Below are positions 27,401 to 36,286 of a stretch of 64,000 nt of DNA, in pieces. Every line of letters starts with the position of its first letter. Within the stretch, counting starts at the first letter, position 1. The position numbers were made by a program, and so were the translations under genes. The DNA comes from Rhea pennata (Eukaryota; Chordata; Aves; Rheiformes; Rheidae), in NCBI RefSeq assembly GCF_028389875.1, contig NC_084663.1, positions 93,501,765 through 93,565,764 of the forward strand, in the 5' to 3' direction. The notes under the pieces were generated by a model. It was not told the origin of the DNA and made no database searches. It saw nothing but the letters and a program-made list of their open reading frames with translations.

Positions 27401-29142
27401 ACACCCACAACAGTGTCCCCCCCAATTTAGCCTGCCCTTTGATCTTCATCCATAAGCTCTCAACTGCCTCCTCCTCCACCCCTAGGCAGAGCTCGATGCA
27501 TTCTAGTTGCTCTCTCAGATAAAGAGCAACTCCACCACCTCGCCTTCCTGCCTTTCTTTCCTAAAAAGCACACAGCCACCCATGGCAGCATTCCAGTCAT
27601 GCGAGCTATCCAACCACGTTTCTGTTACTGCAATGAGATCATGGCCCTGCGACCGCACACAGATCTCTAGTTCCTCCTGTTTATTACCCATGCTGTGTGC
27701 ATGGTGTACATGCACATTTTATCTGAACAGATTTTTTTCTGTCATTAACCAGTCTCACACAGTCTCATAAGTCTTCACAGTCTTCCCCTGTCCTCACTAT
27801 TTTGAATATTTTCATACTCTAGGTTCAATCCCACACCTCAGTGCTCACACCACTATGTGCACCATTTATGAATACACTTAATAGCACTAGTTCTAGTACA
27901 AACAGCTGTGGGACGTCGCTAGTGACCTGCCTTTGGTAATTGACCATTCACTCCTACTTTGTTTTCTACCTTTTAAACTACTAGCTATCAAAGTTCCTTT
28001 TAGTGAGTAACTTTGTCAATAGCCTTTTGGAAAAACACATACCCTGTATCAGCTAGATCACCCTTATTCATCTGCTTGCTGACTCACTTCAGAGTACTCT
28101 ATGAAATTTTTAAGGCAAAGTACCACTTTGTAAGAGTCATGTTGTCAACTCTATTATATTTATACAGGCATACAGATGATCATAGTCATCTTATACTTTC
28201 TACTTATTTACTCTGTAAAGACTTTAAGCTTACAAGCCTGGCATTCCCCAGATCTGCATTAGAACATTTTTTAAAAAGCAGACATGCCATTTGCCATATG
28301 CCAGGGGTCTCACTTACCATGACAGTTTGAAAGTGAGGCTCTATACTGCCGTTAGTGACCCAGCAAATTCATCCTGACTTTCTTCACACTATCACACTTC
28401 AATTCTAGTGATTTCTTTCCTTGTAGTAGTTTTTTCCTGTGTTTTCTGTATATGTGAACCAGCAATCCAAGTAGCACAGAAGTCAAAGATGTGCCGGTGT
28501 TCTGGATGACAAAGAAAAGGCATGTCACCCTCTAGCAGCTTCAGCCTTGAGAACAAAAACAAGTTTATCAAAGCTAATAAAACTATTAAAAACATTTCTT
28601 TAGTTCACAGCCCAGCAACCTTTCATTCCGGAAGCAGGAAATCCTGAGCTGTAAGTGACAAGAACTGACATGAATCCTACACTAGCTATTAGGCTATATT
28701 GTGTCTCACATTCCTGACTCATTTGCCTACTAGCTGTTGCTGTTTACTTGCCTTACTGAAACACTAATGCTGTTCCTGATCTGATCCTTTTCTAGGAAGC
28801 TCTACTGTAGACCGAGAAGATATCCCAGCCAATTTAGTGAAAGACATCCGAAATTATTTCCAAATCAGCCCAGAATATTTCTCCATGCTGCTAGTTGGGA
28901 AAGATGGAAATGTCAAATCCTGGTATCCTTCTCCAATGTGGTCTATGGCAATTGTATATGATCTGATTGATTCCATGCAGCTTCGGCGTCAGGAAATGAC
29001 AATTCAGCAATCACTCGGCATGCAATGCCCAGACGATGAGTATGGTGGGTATGGTTACCATAGCTACCACCAGGGATACCAGGAAGGTTACCAAGATGAC
29101 TACCGTCACCATGGAAGTTACCACCATGGATATCCATACTGA
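7601..29142 (+). CDS. CCDC80: CCDC80 (DRO1/URB), secreted matrix protein, complete over 7 coding exons
   Basis: Joined exons 7601-9496, 13471-13627, 18503-18639, 19154-19302, 22271-22374, 24013-24093 and 28796-29142 give 956 codons plus stop (human is about 950) and all phases fit. Residues 1 to about 20 form a signal peptide (basic Asn-Trp-Arg start, then an Ala/Leu/Trp core). Three DUF4174 thioredoxin-like repeats start with similar strand motifs: [16 protein letters not shown] (about 149), [16 protein letters not shown] (about 629) and [17 protein letters not shown] (about 784). Between repeats 1 and 2 lie a Thr-rich stretch (about 327-390) and a Lys-rich, coiled-coil-like stretch (about 535-605). 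The tail (924-956) is rich in Tyr, His and Gly. Asn473 and Asn486 lie in N-glycosylation sequons. Family knowledge: an extracellular-matrix protein linked to adhesion, adipocyte and metabolic traits. No catalytic activity is shown by the sequence. No frameshift was seen. Confidence 0.97.
9497..13470 (+). other. CCDC80: CCDC80 intron 2
   Basis: No gene was seen in this 4.0-kb intron. The open frame at 9532-10050 has no domain and lacks splice support. An AT-rich simple stretch lies at about 11452-11500. A more GC-rich block (about 13020-13345) lies just before the next exon and is described separately. Confidence 0.8.
13020..13345. other. Unexplained GC-richer block inside CCDC80 intron 2
   Basis: The base composition is clearly higher in G+C than the flanks, with many CAG/CTG words and a perfect 7-bp inverted repeat (CTGCCAG at 13236-13242, CTGGCAG at 13245-13251). 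I do not recognise a repeat family or a protein. It could be an old retroposed fragment or a regulatory element. Confidence 0.35.
13471..13627 (+). CDS. CCDC80: CCDC80 coding exon 2 (codons 633-685)
   Basis: It starts after CACCAACCAG and codes the first part of the second DUF4174 repeat (Thr-Pro-Lys-Ala-Asp, then Tyr-Val-Gln-Gln-Arg-Asp). It ends in phase 1 (CTA G). The donor is GTTCTA, which is far from consensus, but the phase and the protein continuity with the next exon (His-Phe-Gln-Leu-Asp-Asn-Glu-Lys) support it. Confidence 0.93.
13628..18502 (+). other. CCDC80: CCDC80 intron 3
   Basis: This 4.9-kb intron starts with an AT-rich repeat-like run (about 13638-13690). It contains a candidate small solo LTR (15202-15408), listed separately. 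No other gene-like signal was seen. Confidence 0.8.
15202..15408 (+). mobile_element. Candidate short solo LTR
   Basis: The block begins TGT and ends CCA, and is flanked by GCCTT on both sides (15196-15200 and 15409-15413), with one extra base on the left. Inside, TATATATA (15336-15343) is followed by AATAAA (15358-15363), the order of a retroviral-type promoter and poly(A) signal. At 207 bp it is short for an LTR and no internal coding region is present. The family is not recognised. Confidence 0.35.
18503..18639 (+). CDS. CCDC80: CCDC80 coding exon 3 (codons 685-730)
   Basis: The acceptor is CATACTAAG. The exon completes Asp685 and codes the middle of the second DUF4174 repeat (Glu-Asp-Glu-Asp-Leu-Val-Asp, then Tyr-Gly-Met-Thr-Tyr-Asn-Asp). 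It ends in phase 0 before GTGAGG. Confidence 0.95.
18640..19153 (+). other. CCDC80: CCDC80 intron 4
   Basis: A 514-bp intron with GTGAGG donor and TTAACAG acceptor. A small direct repeat of AGCACATAG-like words occurs near 18774-18816. Nothing else was seen. Confidence 0.85.
19154..19302 (+). CDS. CCDC80: CCDC80 coding exon 4 (codons 731-780)
   Basis: It codes Gln-Tyr-Tyr-Glu-Val-Pro followed by a charged helix ([11 protein letters not shown]) that closes the second DUF4174 repeat. It ends in phase 2 (AG) before GTATTA. Confidence 0.95.
19303..22270 (+). other. CCDC80: CCDC80 intron 5
   Basis: A 3.0-kb intron without CR1 or a recognised repeat. Short open frames (for example 20970-21233 and 21464-21832) have no domain or splice support. 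Confidence 0.8.
22271..22374 (+). CDS. CCDC80: CCDC80 coding exon 5 (codons 780-815)
   Basis: It starts after TTCCCAG and codes the opening of the third DUF4174 repeat ([13 protein letters not shown]) up to Cys-Asn-Phe-Gly. It ends in phase 1 at a GTGAGT donor. Confidence 0.96.
22375..24012 (+). other. CCDC80: CCDC80 intron 6
   Basis: A 1.6-kb intron with no recognised repeat. A short AT palindrome-like run lies at about 23152-23169. No gene was seen. Confidence 0.8.
24013..24093 (+). CDS. CCDC80: CCDC80 coding exon 6 (codons 815-842)
   Basis: It starts after CTTCACAG and codes [11 protein letters not shown], part of the third DUF4174 repeat. It ends in phase 1 before GTAAGT. Confidence 0.96.
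24899..27720 (-). mobile_element. CR1 LINE, 5'-truncated, long copy
   Basis: Read on the - strand from about 27720 down to 24899 it runs from the endonuclease domain (Thr-Glu-Thr-Trp-Leu-Asp-Ser-Ser-His near 27640), through the linker before the reverse transcriptase (26865-26407), the reverse-transcriptase core (about 26400-25600) and the C-terminal region (25600-24977) to the CR1 3' end. The frame is broken several times and the reverse-transcriptase signature reads Phe-Ala-Asn-Asp instead of Phe-Ala-Asp-Asp, so it is dead. It is about 2.8 kb; full CR1 is about 4.5 kb. The 5' end is lost inside the endonuclease. Confidence 0.95.
27790..28340 (-). mobile_element. Ancient CR1/L3-like LINE fragment
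   Basis: On the + strand the words 'GTGGGACGTCGCTAGTGACC', 'ACTTTGTTTTCTACCTTTTA' and 'AGATCACCCTTATTCATCTG' resemble the reverse complement of the reverse-transcriptase region of old amniote CR1/L3 LINEs. The divergence is much greater than in the adjacent CR1, so this is an older insertion. The family assignment is from pattern memory; a repeat-library search is needed to settle it. Confidence 0.6.
28796..29142 (+). CDS. CCDC80: CCDC80 last coding exon (codons 842-956)
   Basis: It starts after CTTTTCTAG, finishes the third DUF4174 repeat ([10 protein letters not shown]) and codes the Tyr/His/Gly-rich tail that ends Gly-Tyr-Pro-Tyr before TGA (29140-29142). Confidence 0.97.
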
Positions 29143-29355
29143 AAAGAACAACTTAGCCTCTGACTGCCCTGTGCCTGTTTTCTAATAGCTATACAAGCAA
29201 TAGGTGGGCCAGATGCAGAGTCTTCCCATGCCACCTAAATATCCATGCCTCCTTCTTCCACTGTTCAGTCAAGGGACATTGATCATTTGTCTTCTCGAAA
29301 ATGCACAAGCTTTTACAGTGAAGCAATTCGAACCAGTAGTATTGATGCTTTAAAC

Positions 29356-29361
29356 AATAAA
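29356..29361 (+). terminator. CCDC80: CCDC80 proximal poly(A) signal
   Basis: A canonical AATAAA 214 bases after the stop codon, followed about 45-65 bases later by a GT-rich element (TTGCTGTTTGTTTG). Both parts of a cleavage/polyadenylation site are present. Confidence 0.6.
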
Positions 29362-29756
29362 GACTCCTTTATATTTTTAATCCTTTATAAACAAAGCGCA
29401 TCAGCAGTTGCTGTTTGTTTGTATTAACACCAAACAAAAAATTCCCACGGCCCTAGTCCATGGACACAACTGCAGGGCAGGACATGAACTGTACAGCAGA
29501 CATTGCAATGCTTTTTATAATGTTTTTGTTTTCTAAGGAGAAAAAAAAGTATATTTATTGGAAAGTGAGAATTTTACATTATGCTGATGAAGACAAGCAA
29601 AGGACACTTCAGGACTCTCCCAAAATAGGAAATTTAAGAAGCACAGGGCAAGTTCTTTAATAACAATTTAAAAATTATTTTGAAGTGTCTTGTCTAAAAA
29701 GAGAGCACCTTTTTTATAATGCATCAGCATTGTCATTAGCTGACTTTACCACTGAA

Positions 29757-29762
29757 AATAAA
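29757..29762 (+). terminator. CCDC80: CCDC80 distal poly(A) signal
   Basis: AATAAA followed within 30 bases by GTTGTGGTAGGTTTTGTT, a strong downstream element. Together with the proximal site it suggests alternative polyadenylation with a 400-base difference. Confidence 0.6.
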
Positions 29763-30117
29763 TTTTTATAGTTGTGGTAGGTTTTGTTCCAACATAATAC
29801 AATGGAAAGCTCTCTTAAACACAGAGCTTGCTGCATGGTATTCATTCTTTTAATTGGGGTCCCTGTTCTCTTAGGTCCTGCCCTCTTGACAGTTAAATCC
29901 AAGCTAATGAGTGTTAAGTTGAAAGATCAGCTGCAGCTAGTAACGTCTGAATTACAGAAAAATGAAAAGCATTATTTTCACCAGAATACAAACAAAAATC
30001 TCTCATTCACATATATTTTAAATGAGTTGTAACAAGCTCTCTATAGTAATGTTTTAATTAAACTATTCCTCTAAGTTTCAAATTTCCTTCTACCTCTTCT
30101 TCTCATATCCTCCTTTA

Positions 30118-30118
<1 letters not shown>

Positions 30119-30149
<31 letters not shown>
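30119..30149 (+). repeat. Poly(A) tract, 31 A
   Basis: An uninterrupted run of A. I see no retroposed gene body just upstream that would explain it as a tail. It lies in the gap between CCDC80 and SLC35A5. Confidence 0.95.
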
Positions 30150-30153
<4 letters not shown>

Positions 30154-33100
30154 CTCAACCAGCTCTATTTTTGCCATACTTTCTGGACAGTTTCCTTCTC
30201 CTTTCTCATTGGTGTCTTTTGGACATTGGATCTGTTGGACTATCATACTCTTGTTGATGTCAGGAACTGCATGCATAGCCATGATTCAATATAGATTTGG
30301 TTAGATTTCTAAACATGAAAGACTGCAGGAATATTCTAAAACGGAAGTCTCAAAAACTTTTGTAAAGGCACAATGGTCACTTCCAACACAGAAGATGTAC
30401 CTGCCCAGTCACATTTCTTTTTATAGTCTGTGAAATGGATGCATCATCCCTCACGCATACATGCAACGGGGTATTTTTATTAGATTCTTCCATCACAGCA
30501 GTAGCATAGGAATAGGTAGAAGCTACAGCTCAAAACAGCATTCTCCACAGTGTGATACCTAGTATTTTCTTATCTTTTTTTGTAGCACAGACAAAAAACA
30601 AGCGAAAGTTTCACTCAAAACCAGTTTTACTTAAACTTAGTCTAAAGTTAAGTCTAGTTAAAAGGTCAGGCCCTGCTTGTCCTTCTGAATGCCTAGAGAG
30701 CAGACATAGACGTGAAGAAGTCACAAGGCTTGGCTAGTTCTTTCCTAGCACTACAATCACAGTCACCCTCTGGGACAGGCGGTCCTTAGTGCTACAAAGT
30801 CCAGTCAGCACAGAATACAGCTTCAGATTTACATCTCTCTGGTTTATGACTGAAGCTGAGCAGGGAAGATGGGCATTTAAAGGAACCATTTTGAAACGAC
30901 TACTGCAGAGTGCTTCCAAGCTCTCCCTTATCTACAATATTTTAGCAGTAGCAGGGACAGGGAAATTCAAAAAACGAATGATAAAGAAGAATCACAGTAC
31001 TAAAGGGTTTCTAGAAGAAATATGGAAGGTTTCAGTTTCACAGTTTCAGAAAACTTCATCAGTGTATTGGGGTTAGCTGCCTAATTGCCTTGGCCTAAAG
31101 CAAACACAGAGGAAAGTGAACCAGACGTTTAACAGCCACCTCTTGTAGACAAACAGTTTTGTGGCATTTTCTTTCAGGTGTTCATTTCAACTTTTTCTGT
31201 ATTCTTGTTTTTTTATGTAAAGCCTTTAAATGAAAGCCCTTCTAACTCACATTACAAATCATGAGTTGGTGGAAACCAACATCCTGTGCTGAGCAGGAGG
31301 AGGAGAAAATTCACTTACCAAAAGAGAGCGCAACACCTGATCCAAATTGCATGTTTTTGCAGAATTCAGAGTTAAGTTATGCATGTACTAAACCCAGCCC
31401 AGGCATTCTGTGGGAGTTGCATTGAACAAGATAACTCCAAACAAGTTCTTGCTTACAACAGAGGACACTGGGGGTTGGGATGGGCTTTTAACCAAAACTG
31501 TGTATTTGAATACCCACTGAATATGAGGAAATCTCAGTATGATATTTTACATCCTGGGGCTGATTCCTGCCTTCATTATAAACTGGCTTAAAATTACTAG
31601 GAACTTTTAGGGATGGTTTAAAATTCTGATTTTGTAACCCACCTCTCCCTATGGAAAACTAAAAGCAAAGCCTGAAGAAACACCAACACAGAGAATCCTT
31701 TCAACAACACTGCATAGCTATCTTGAAGACTACAAACATTAGGGAGCTACAACACTCCAAACTGATACTGCATCTGCACTCCTACAGCATCACCCCGGGA
31801 ATGCATTTGAGTTTAAGGTCCTATTTTAACAGTTCTTAGTGAGAAGATTCCACATTATTAAAAAAAAATATTTCAGAACTTCTCTTGGATATCTTGATCT
31901 GATCTTGATTTGATTCAGCTCCAAGATAGTTGTTCTCATGCACGGCTGTCTTCCAAGCACTATGGCTCAGTTGCTACATTCACATAGTTGAAATTAACCC
32001 AAATAAATATTGCTTTAATTGGCTTGTCTTAAACAAGAGAAAATGAAAACACCTCTCTTCCTGAGAGGTTTTGTGAATTACTTCCTCCAACCTGAATGAG
32101 GAATGTAGCTTTCCCATTAGCTACTAAGTTCAAACATTTGTGAAACTGTATGCTAAATTACAGCTTAGAGCACGTTCTCTGCCCAATGTGTTCATTAAAG
32201 ACTACGTGGCAAAGTAAATGCTGAGTTCCAAAAATTTCCTCACAAAATTCCCTATTGTCATCTGAAGAGAAAAAGAGTTTGTTTCAGACATGGAGCACGT
32301 GAATAACCATACAGAACAACCATATTTCCCCACTGCAGTGGGATTCACATGATCCATTTACAAGGCATAGCTCTATAGAACATCCTCCCTGCTAATCATG
32401 GCTGCTCTCCAACCGACAATAGTTTAAAATCACTTCCTTTAACAAATCTGATTTTATTTATGTGTGTATATATATGTATATATGTGCTTTTTATTATCTC
32501 CATAGGCAGTAGAGCGCACTGAATTGCATGGGTATATTTTTGCATTACTTACATACTTTTTAATTGCTCAGTTGATACAAATCCTTACTCGTTTTCAGAC
32601 AGTAATTAATGTTGATATTATTGCAAAAGGGAATATACAGTTCTCATTATTAAGAGAAACCTTTCTGGCAAATTCAACAATCTCAAAATCAGTAAGCAGG
32701 ACAAGAATTGAAAAAAATACTAGGTACACTTTATAAAATTTGCAGATCAGTCTTTTCTATCTCTCATTTCTCTTTAGGCAGATATTTGAGTCAGGAAGGT
32801 CCAAACATACTGTTTTGAAGACACTCAGCATTGGTTTGATGACAGGTCTTTAGAAGTATGAGCCTGATTTCTACATTTTGACTTTACACAAGACAAAGCT
32901 CTCTGGAAAAGTGGATGTAAAAAGCTACCACTCATGTAAATGCAAAGCAATCTATAGCTAACAGTTCGTTACACTCTTTTTGGAAGTATTTGCTAAAGTT
33001 GGTGACTATGATCGCAAAAGATGAACTCAGCCAAGTATATATTGTAAAGTTGCATGTAATGCAAAAAAGAAAAAGAAAAAAAAAAAGAAAGAAAGAAAAA

Positions 33101-35979
33101 GAAAATGTATTACCACAGTTAAGGCTTTACCAGTTTGGAGAGGGGGTTATTGCTGGGGTTGCTGCACTGAGATTTTTTCCCCCAAACAGGACATCAAACA
33201 TCAATAAAAACCATGTTTCTGGAATTTATATGCAGATATGCTTACCTAATCATTCTGTACAGATCCAAACAACTAGGATTCTGTCTGTTGAAATCAGCTA
33301 CTCTACAAGCACAACGAGATCAATTGTAAAATTTTTCAGCTCAACGTTGCTTACAATGTCATCTCATATAAACAACAACCGTAATTTCATTTTGTGTAAT
33401 TCTTCTCAAAAATATGCTAGAAAAACCTCATACTCCAGGAAAAAAATGAGAAATTAGAGAAATAATTTACATTCTTAGTTTGTAAGATGACAGTCATTGC
33501 CAACAACTGGAAACAGGCTGTCCATCTTGATGGATCAGTGACAGGAGGCACATTAATTAAAATAACTGTAAGCCACCAACACAGTATGCATAAGCAAGCT
33601 GTTAGTACACAAGGCTTGGAAACAGGATGGCAAACTGGAACAGAGGCAGAACTGTCTTCAGCCCATGGAAAAATGCATCAGTAGTGGATTACTATAAAGT
33701 GTGGTATGAGGCTTTGAGACTGAACTCATTACGTATCCTCTTAAGAATTCTTTCAACAGCATCTTTCCACTAAAAAAAAAAAAAATCCATTCATGAATGG
33801 AGGAAATAATAAGCTAACATCTTTTCCACTATTCTGAGAGAAGAGGTTTTAAGAATGTATCAAGAAACTTTTTTCTGCATCCCCATCCCCTTTCCCCTTC
33901 TCAAGATTCTCTGCATTATTTGGAACATGTTTTTCATCTCACTCAAAAGTCAATCCATTAAAAGTCTCAATGATTCTGAGATCACTGCACCTGGCACTCC
34001 GCCAAAAGTTCTCTCTTGCACATATGCTCTCTCTCCCCATCTCTTCCCCATCCCCGACCCCCCTCCAACAATGGGTGCAAACCTCTACCAGTCTTACTTG
34101 GTGAAGCATCATCAAATGAAATTGCTACCTGCACCCTCTTGCTCATGCTCCAGAAGTTGTAGGGCATCAGAACGGCTACATGACATTTTTTTTCATATAG
34201 TGCTGTCAGTGCAGGGAACTCTCTACACACAGCCCTTTTAAAAGAAAAAAAAGGCCTATGGTGCCCTCAAACTGTATAATATACTTTTATTTTATTCAGG
34301 CTCTTTCAAAGTAATGCCAAATAAGTTGCATGTAAAACTCAGCACTTTCTACAAAGGCATTCCATGTTTCAGTTTCCCAGACACTGGGAGACAGGCACAC
34401 AACAGTTTCACACTGAAAATTTGAGGAGAGCTAGTGGCTAAAGTCAGTGAAATCTGTTCTGCTTTCAGTTACATCAAAGAAAATCAGAAAGAAAAGGACT
34501 CCACAGGAGCCTTAGTACAGAGGAACTTAGAACAGAGTTACACCGATGAAAATTCTGATGAAGACAGAATTAAGACCATTCAGACCAAACCTGCAGTCCA
34601 AAGATCTGCCTGTTTGAAAGATCAAAGTATCCTTAAGCCAAATTACCTGATTTATTATACATTCTCAAGTGAAAGCTTGTTGAGATGGGTTCAGAGGGAA
34701 TCTTATTCAACTCAGCTATAGTTGTCTGAATCTGAACTGCCAAAATGCCATAAAACAATCAATTTGCCTCATATTTATAAAGTTATTAGTAACATTTTAA
34801 TTACTAAAAAATAAAAGACTTACTGGAGCATTTACACATTTGAAGATGCTGCAAAAACTTTCATCGATCCTCATATCACTCTTGCAAGGTTGGGAACAGT
34901 TTTATCACTTCTGCTTTACTAACTAATTCATTCAGGAAGTTGCAGTGACTCAGGATGCCTCACCAAAGCTATGGAAGACATGGGGTTACAACCATGAGTC
35001 CTGGTGGTGTTCAAGTAATACTGCTTCAAATCTAATGTACTTTTCACTGCTCCCACACACCATTTGCTTCTTCCATTATTGCTAGAATGCAGACTGGCCA
35101 AGTAATTCTACAGCTTCTAATTACTTTCACTGCTGTGATCTCTTAAAATAGCCATAATACTAAAATATATTTTCAAGGAGCATTCACAGTACAAGTTCGT
35201 TAGATCACATTTTCATTTGATTACAAACAAGTCTATTAAAAAAAAAAGTTGGCTCTTAACCTGATGTAATTTTTTTTATAGAAGTTTAAAACTCTGTATG
35301 TAAAGATGGCGTAAAGTATACTTCCAAAGGACTTCTATATAATAAAAGAAAAACTTTTGTAGCAGTGAAATACAAAAAAAATCACTTGTATACATTGAGG
35401 GGCAAACTGCAACTCAAGAGAGAGCAAGAATGAAACTGTTTCACCTGAGAAACTACAAGAATCAGGTAAAAATTTGAAGCCTGCATATTTAAACATTACG
35501 AAAGCTCTTCTTCCAGTTTGCAATGTCAGGCACACTAGCAAACAAACAAATCTCAACTACAGTTAGGCATCGTATCACTTAAGCCTCTTGAGTTCTGTAA
35601 AATCATTCAATGAGAAATTAATCCTGAAATCACCTCTCAACGAAACCAAAGACAAGCAGTAAGATGTCATCTGACTCAAAGTCCTGGAAATATGTGCTTA
35701 TGTAACGCTTTTCCTCTGAAAGCATTGTGTAAGTACGAGAGGGGCATTTCATGGAACTAGAGGCTCTCCCACTTTGGCCCATTTTGGTCACGACGGTATT
35801 TTTTCCACAACTGTATTTTGTCCACATAGAGTCATGAAGCATGGAGTGCTTGGCTGACGGCTATCAAAAGGTGATGCAACCTCACCTTCAGGACTGCCCT
35901 CCACAAAACCGCGTATGTCACCCAGACCATAAAGTCCAGGGTCCAAGCCTTCTTTTCTCTACATCAGTTTTAAACCCTG

Positions 35980-35985
35980 TTTATT
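35980..35985 (-). terminator. SLC35A5: Candidate SLC35A5 poly(A) signal
   Basis: TTTATT on the + strand, read as AATAAA on the - strand, 233 bases past the SLC35A5 stop codon. The downstream sequence is not strongly GT-rich, so a more distal signal (the doubled AATAAA at 34286-34296) may be used instead. Confidence 0.35.
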
Positions 35986-36217
35986 TCAATGTGTTTTTAA
36001 CTCCTCATATAAAAGATTAGTGGAAAGAGGAAATATAGCTCTTCATACACATGGCTCAAAGTAAGAGTTTGAATGTTTTCCTCATCCACCTCTGACATGC
36101 AGCCACAAATATTCTCCATCGCTCTGTATGTGGGGAAGAAAGGATGTTTCTGTGTGTTAAATAAATATTAACATTCTCTCACTATGAAAAATAACGCTCC
36201 TCTGAGCCAGCTCCATG

Positions 36218-36286
36218 CTAAAGTGAATCTTCATCTGTATCAATGTCACTGCTTGGTTTGTTCAGTCTTTCAAATTCTTCTCCATC
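36218..36286 (-). CDS. SLC35A5: SLC35A5 last coding exon (codons 410-431)
   Basis: Too short for a simple ORF scan. It codes [10 protein letters not shown] and an acidic tail, then TAG. The acceptor on the - strand is TTCCTGTAG. It matches the human C-terminus in position and character. Confidence 0.93.
   Translation of the reverse strand, partial: DGEEFERLNKPSSDIDTDEDSL

Larger units (their letters stand above)
24094..28795 (+). other. CCDC80: CCDC80 intron 7, mostly LINE sequence
   Basis: This 4.7-kb intron holds a long CR1 copy (24899 to about 27720) and, next to it, an older LINE fragment (about 27790-28340), both in reverse orientation to the gene. The stretch 24100-24890 is unique-looking. 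Confidence 0.85.
29143..29800 (+). other. CCDC80: CCDC80 3' UTR
   Basis: The untranslated part of the last exon. The end depends on which of the two poly(A) signals below is used. It is AT-rich, with no repeat and no second open frame of note. Confidence 0.65.
29800..36217. other. Tail-to-tail gap between CCDC80 and SLC35A5, plus SLC35A5 3' UTR
   Basis: No gene or CR1 copy was recognised in 6.4 kb. It holds a poly(A) run (30119-30149), a TA/TG microsatellite at about 32461-32487, a purine-rich A/G run (about 33063-33104) and a 13-base A run near 33772-33785. The right part must include the SLC35A5 3' UTR. Candidate poly(A) signals on the - strand are at 35980-35985 and a doubled one at 34286-34296; neither is decisive. 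Confidence 0.6.
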
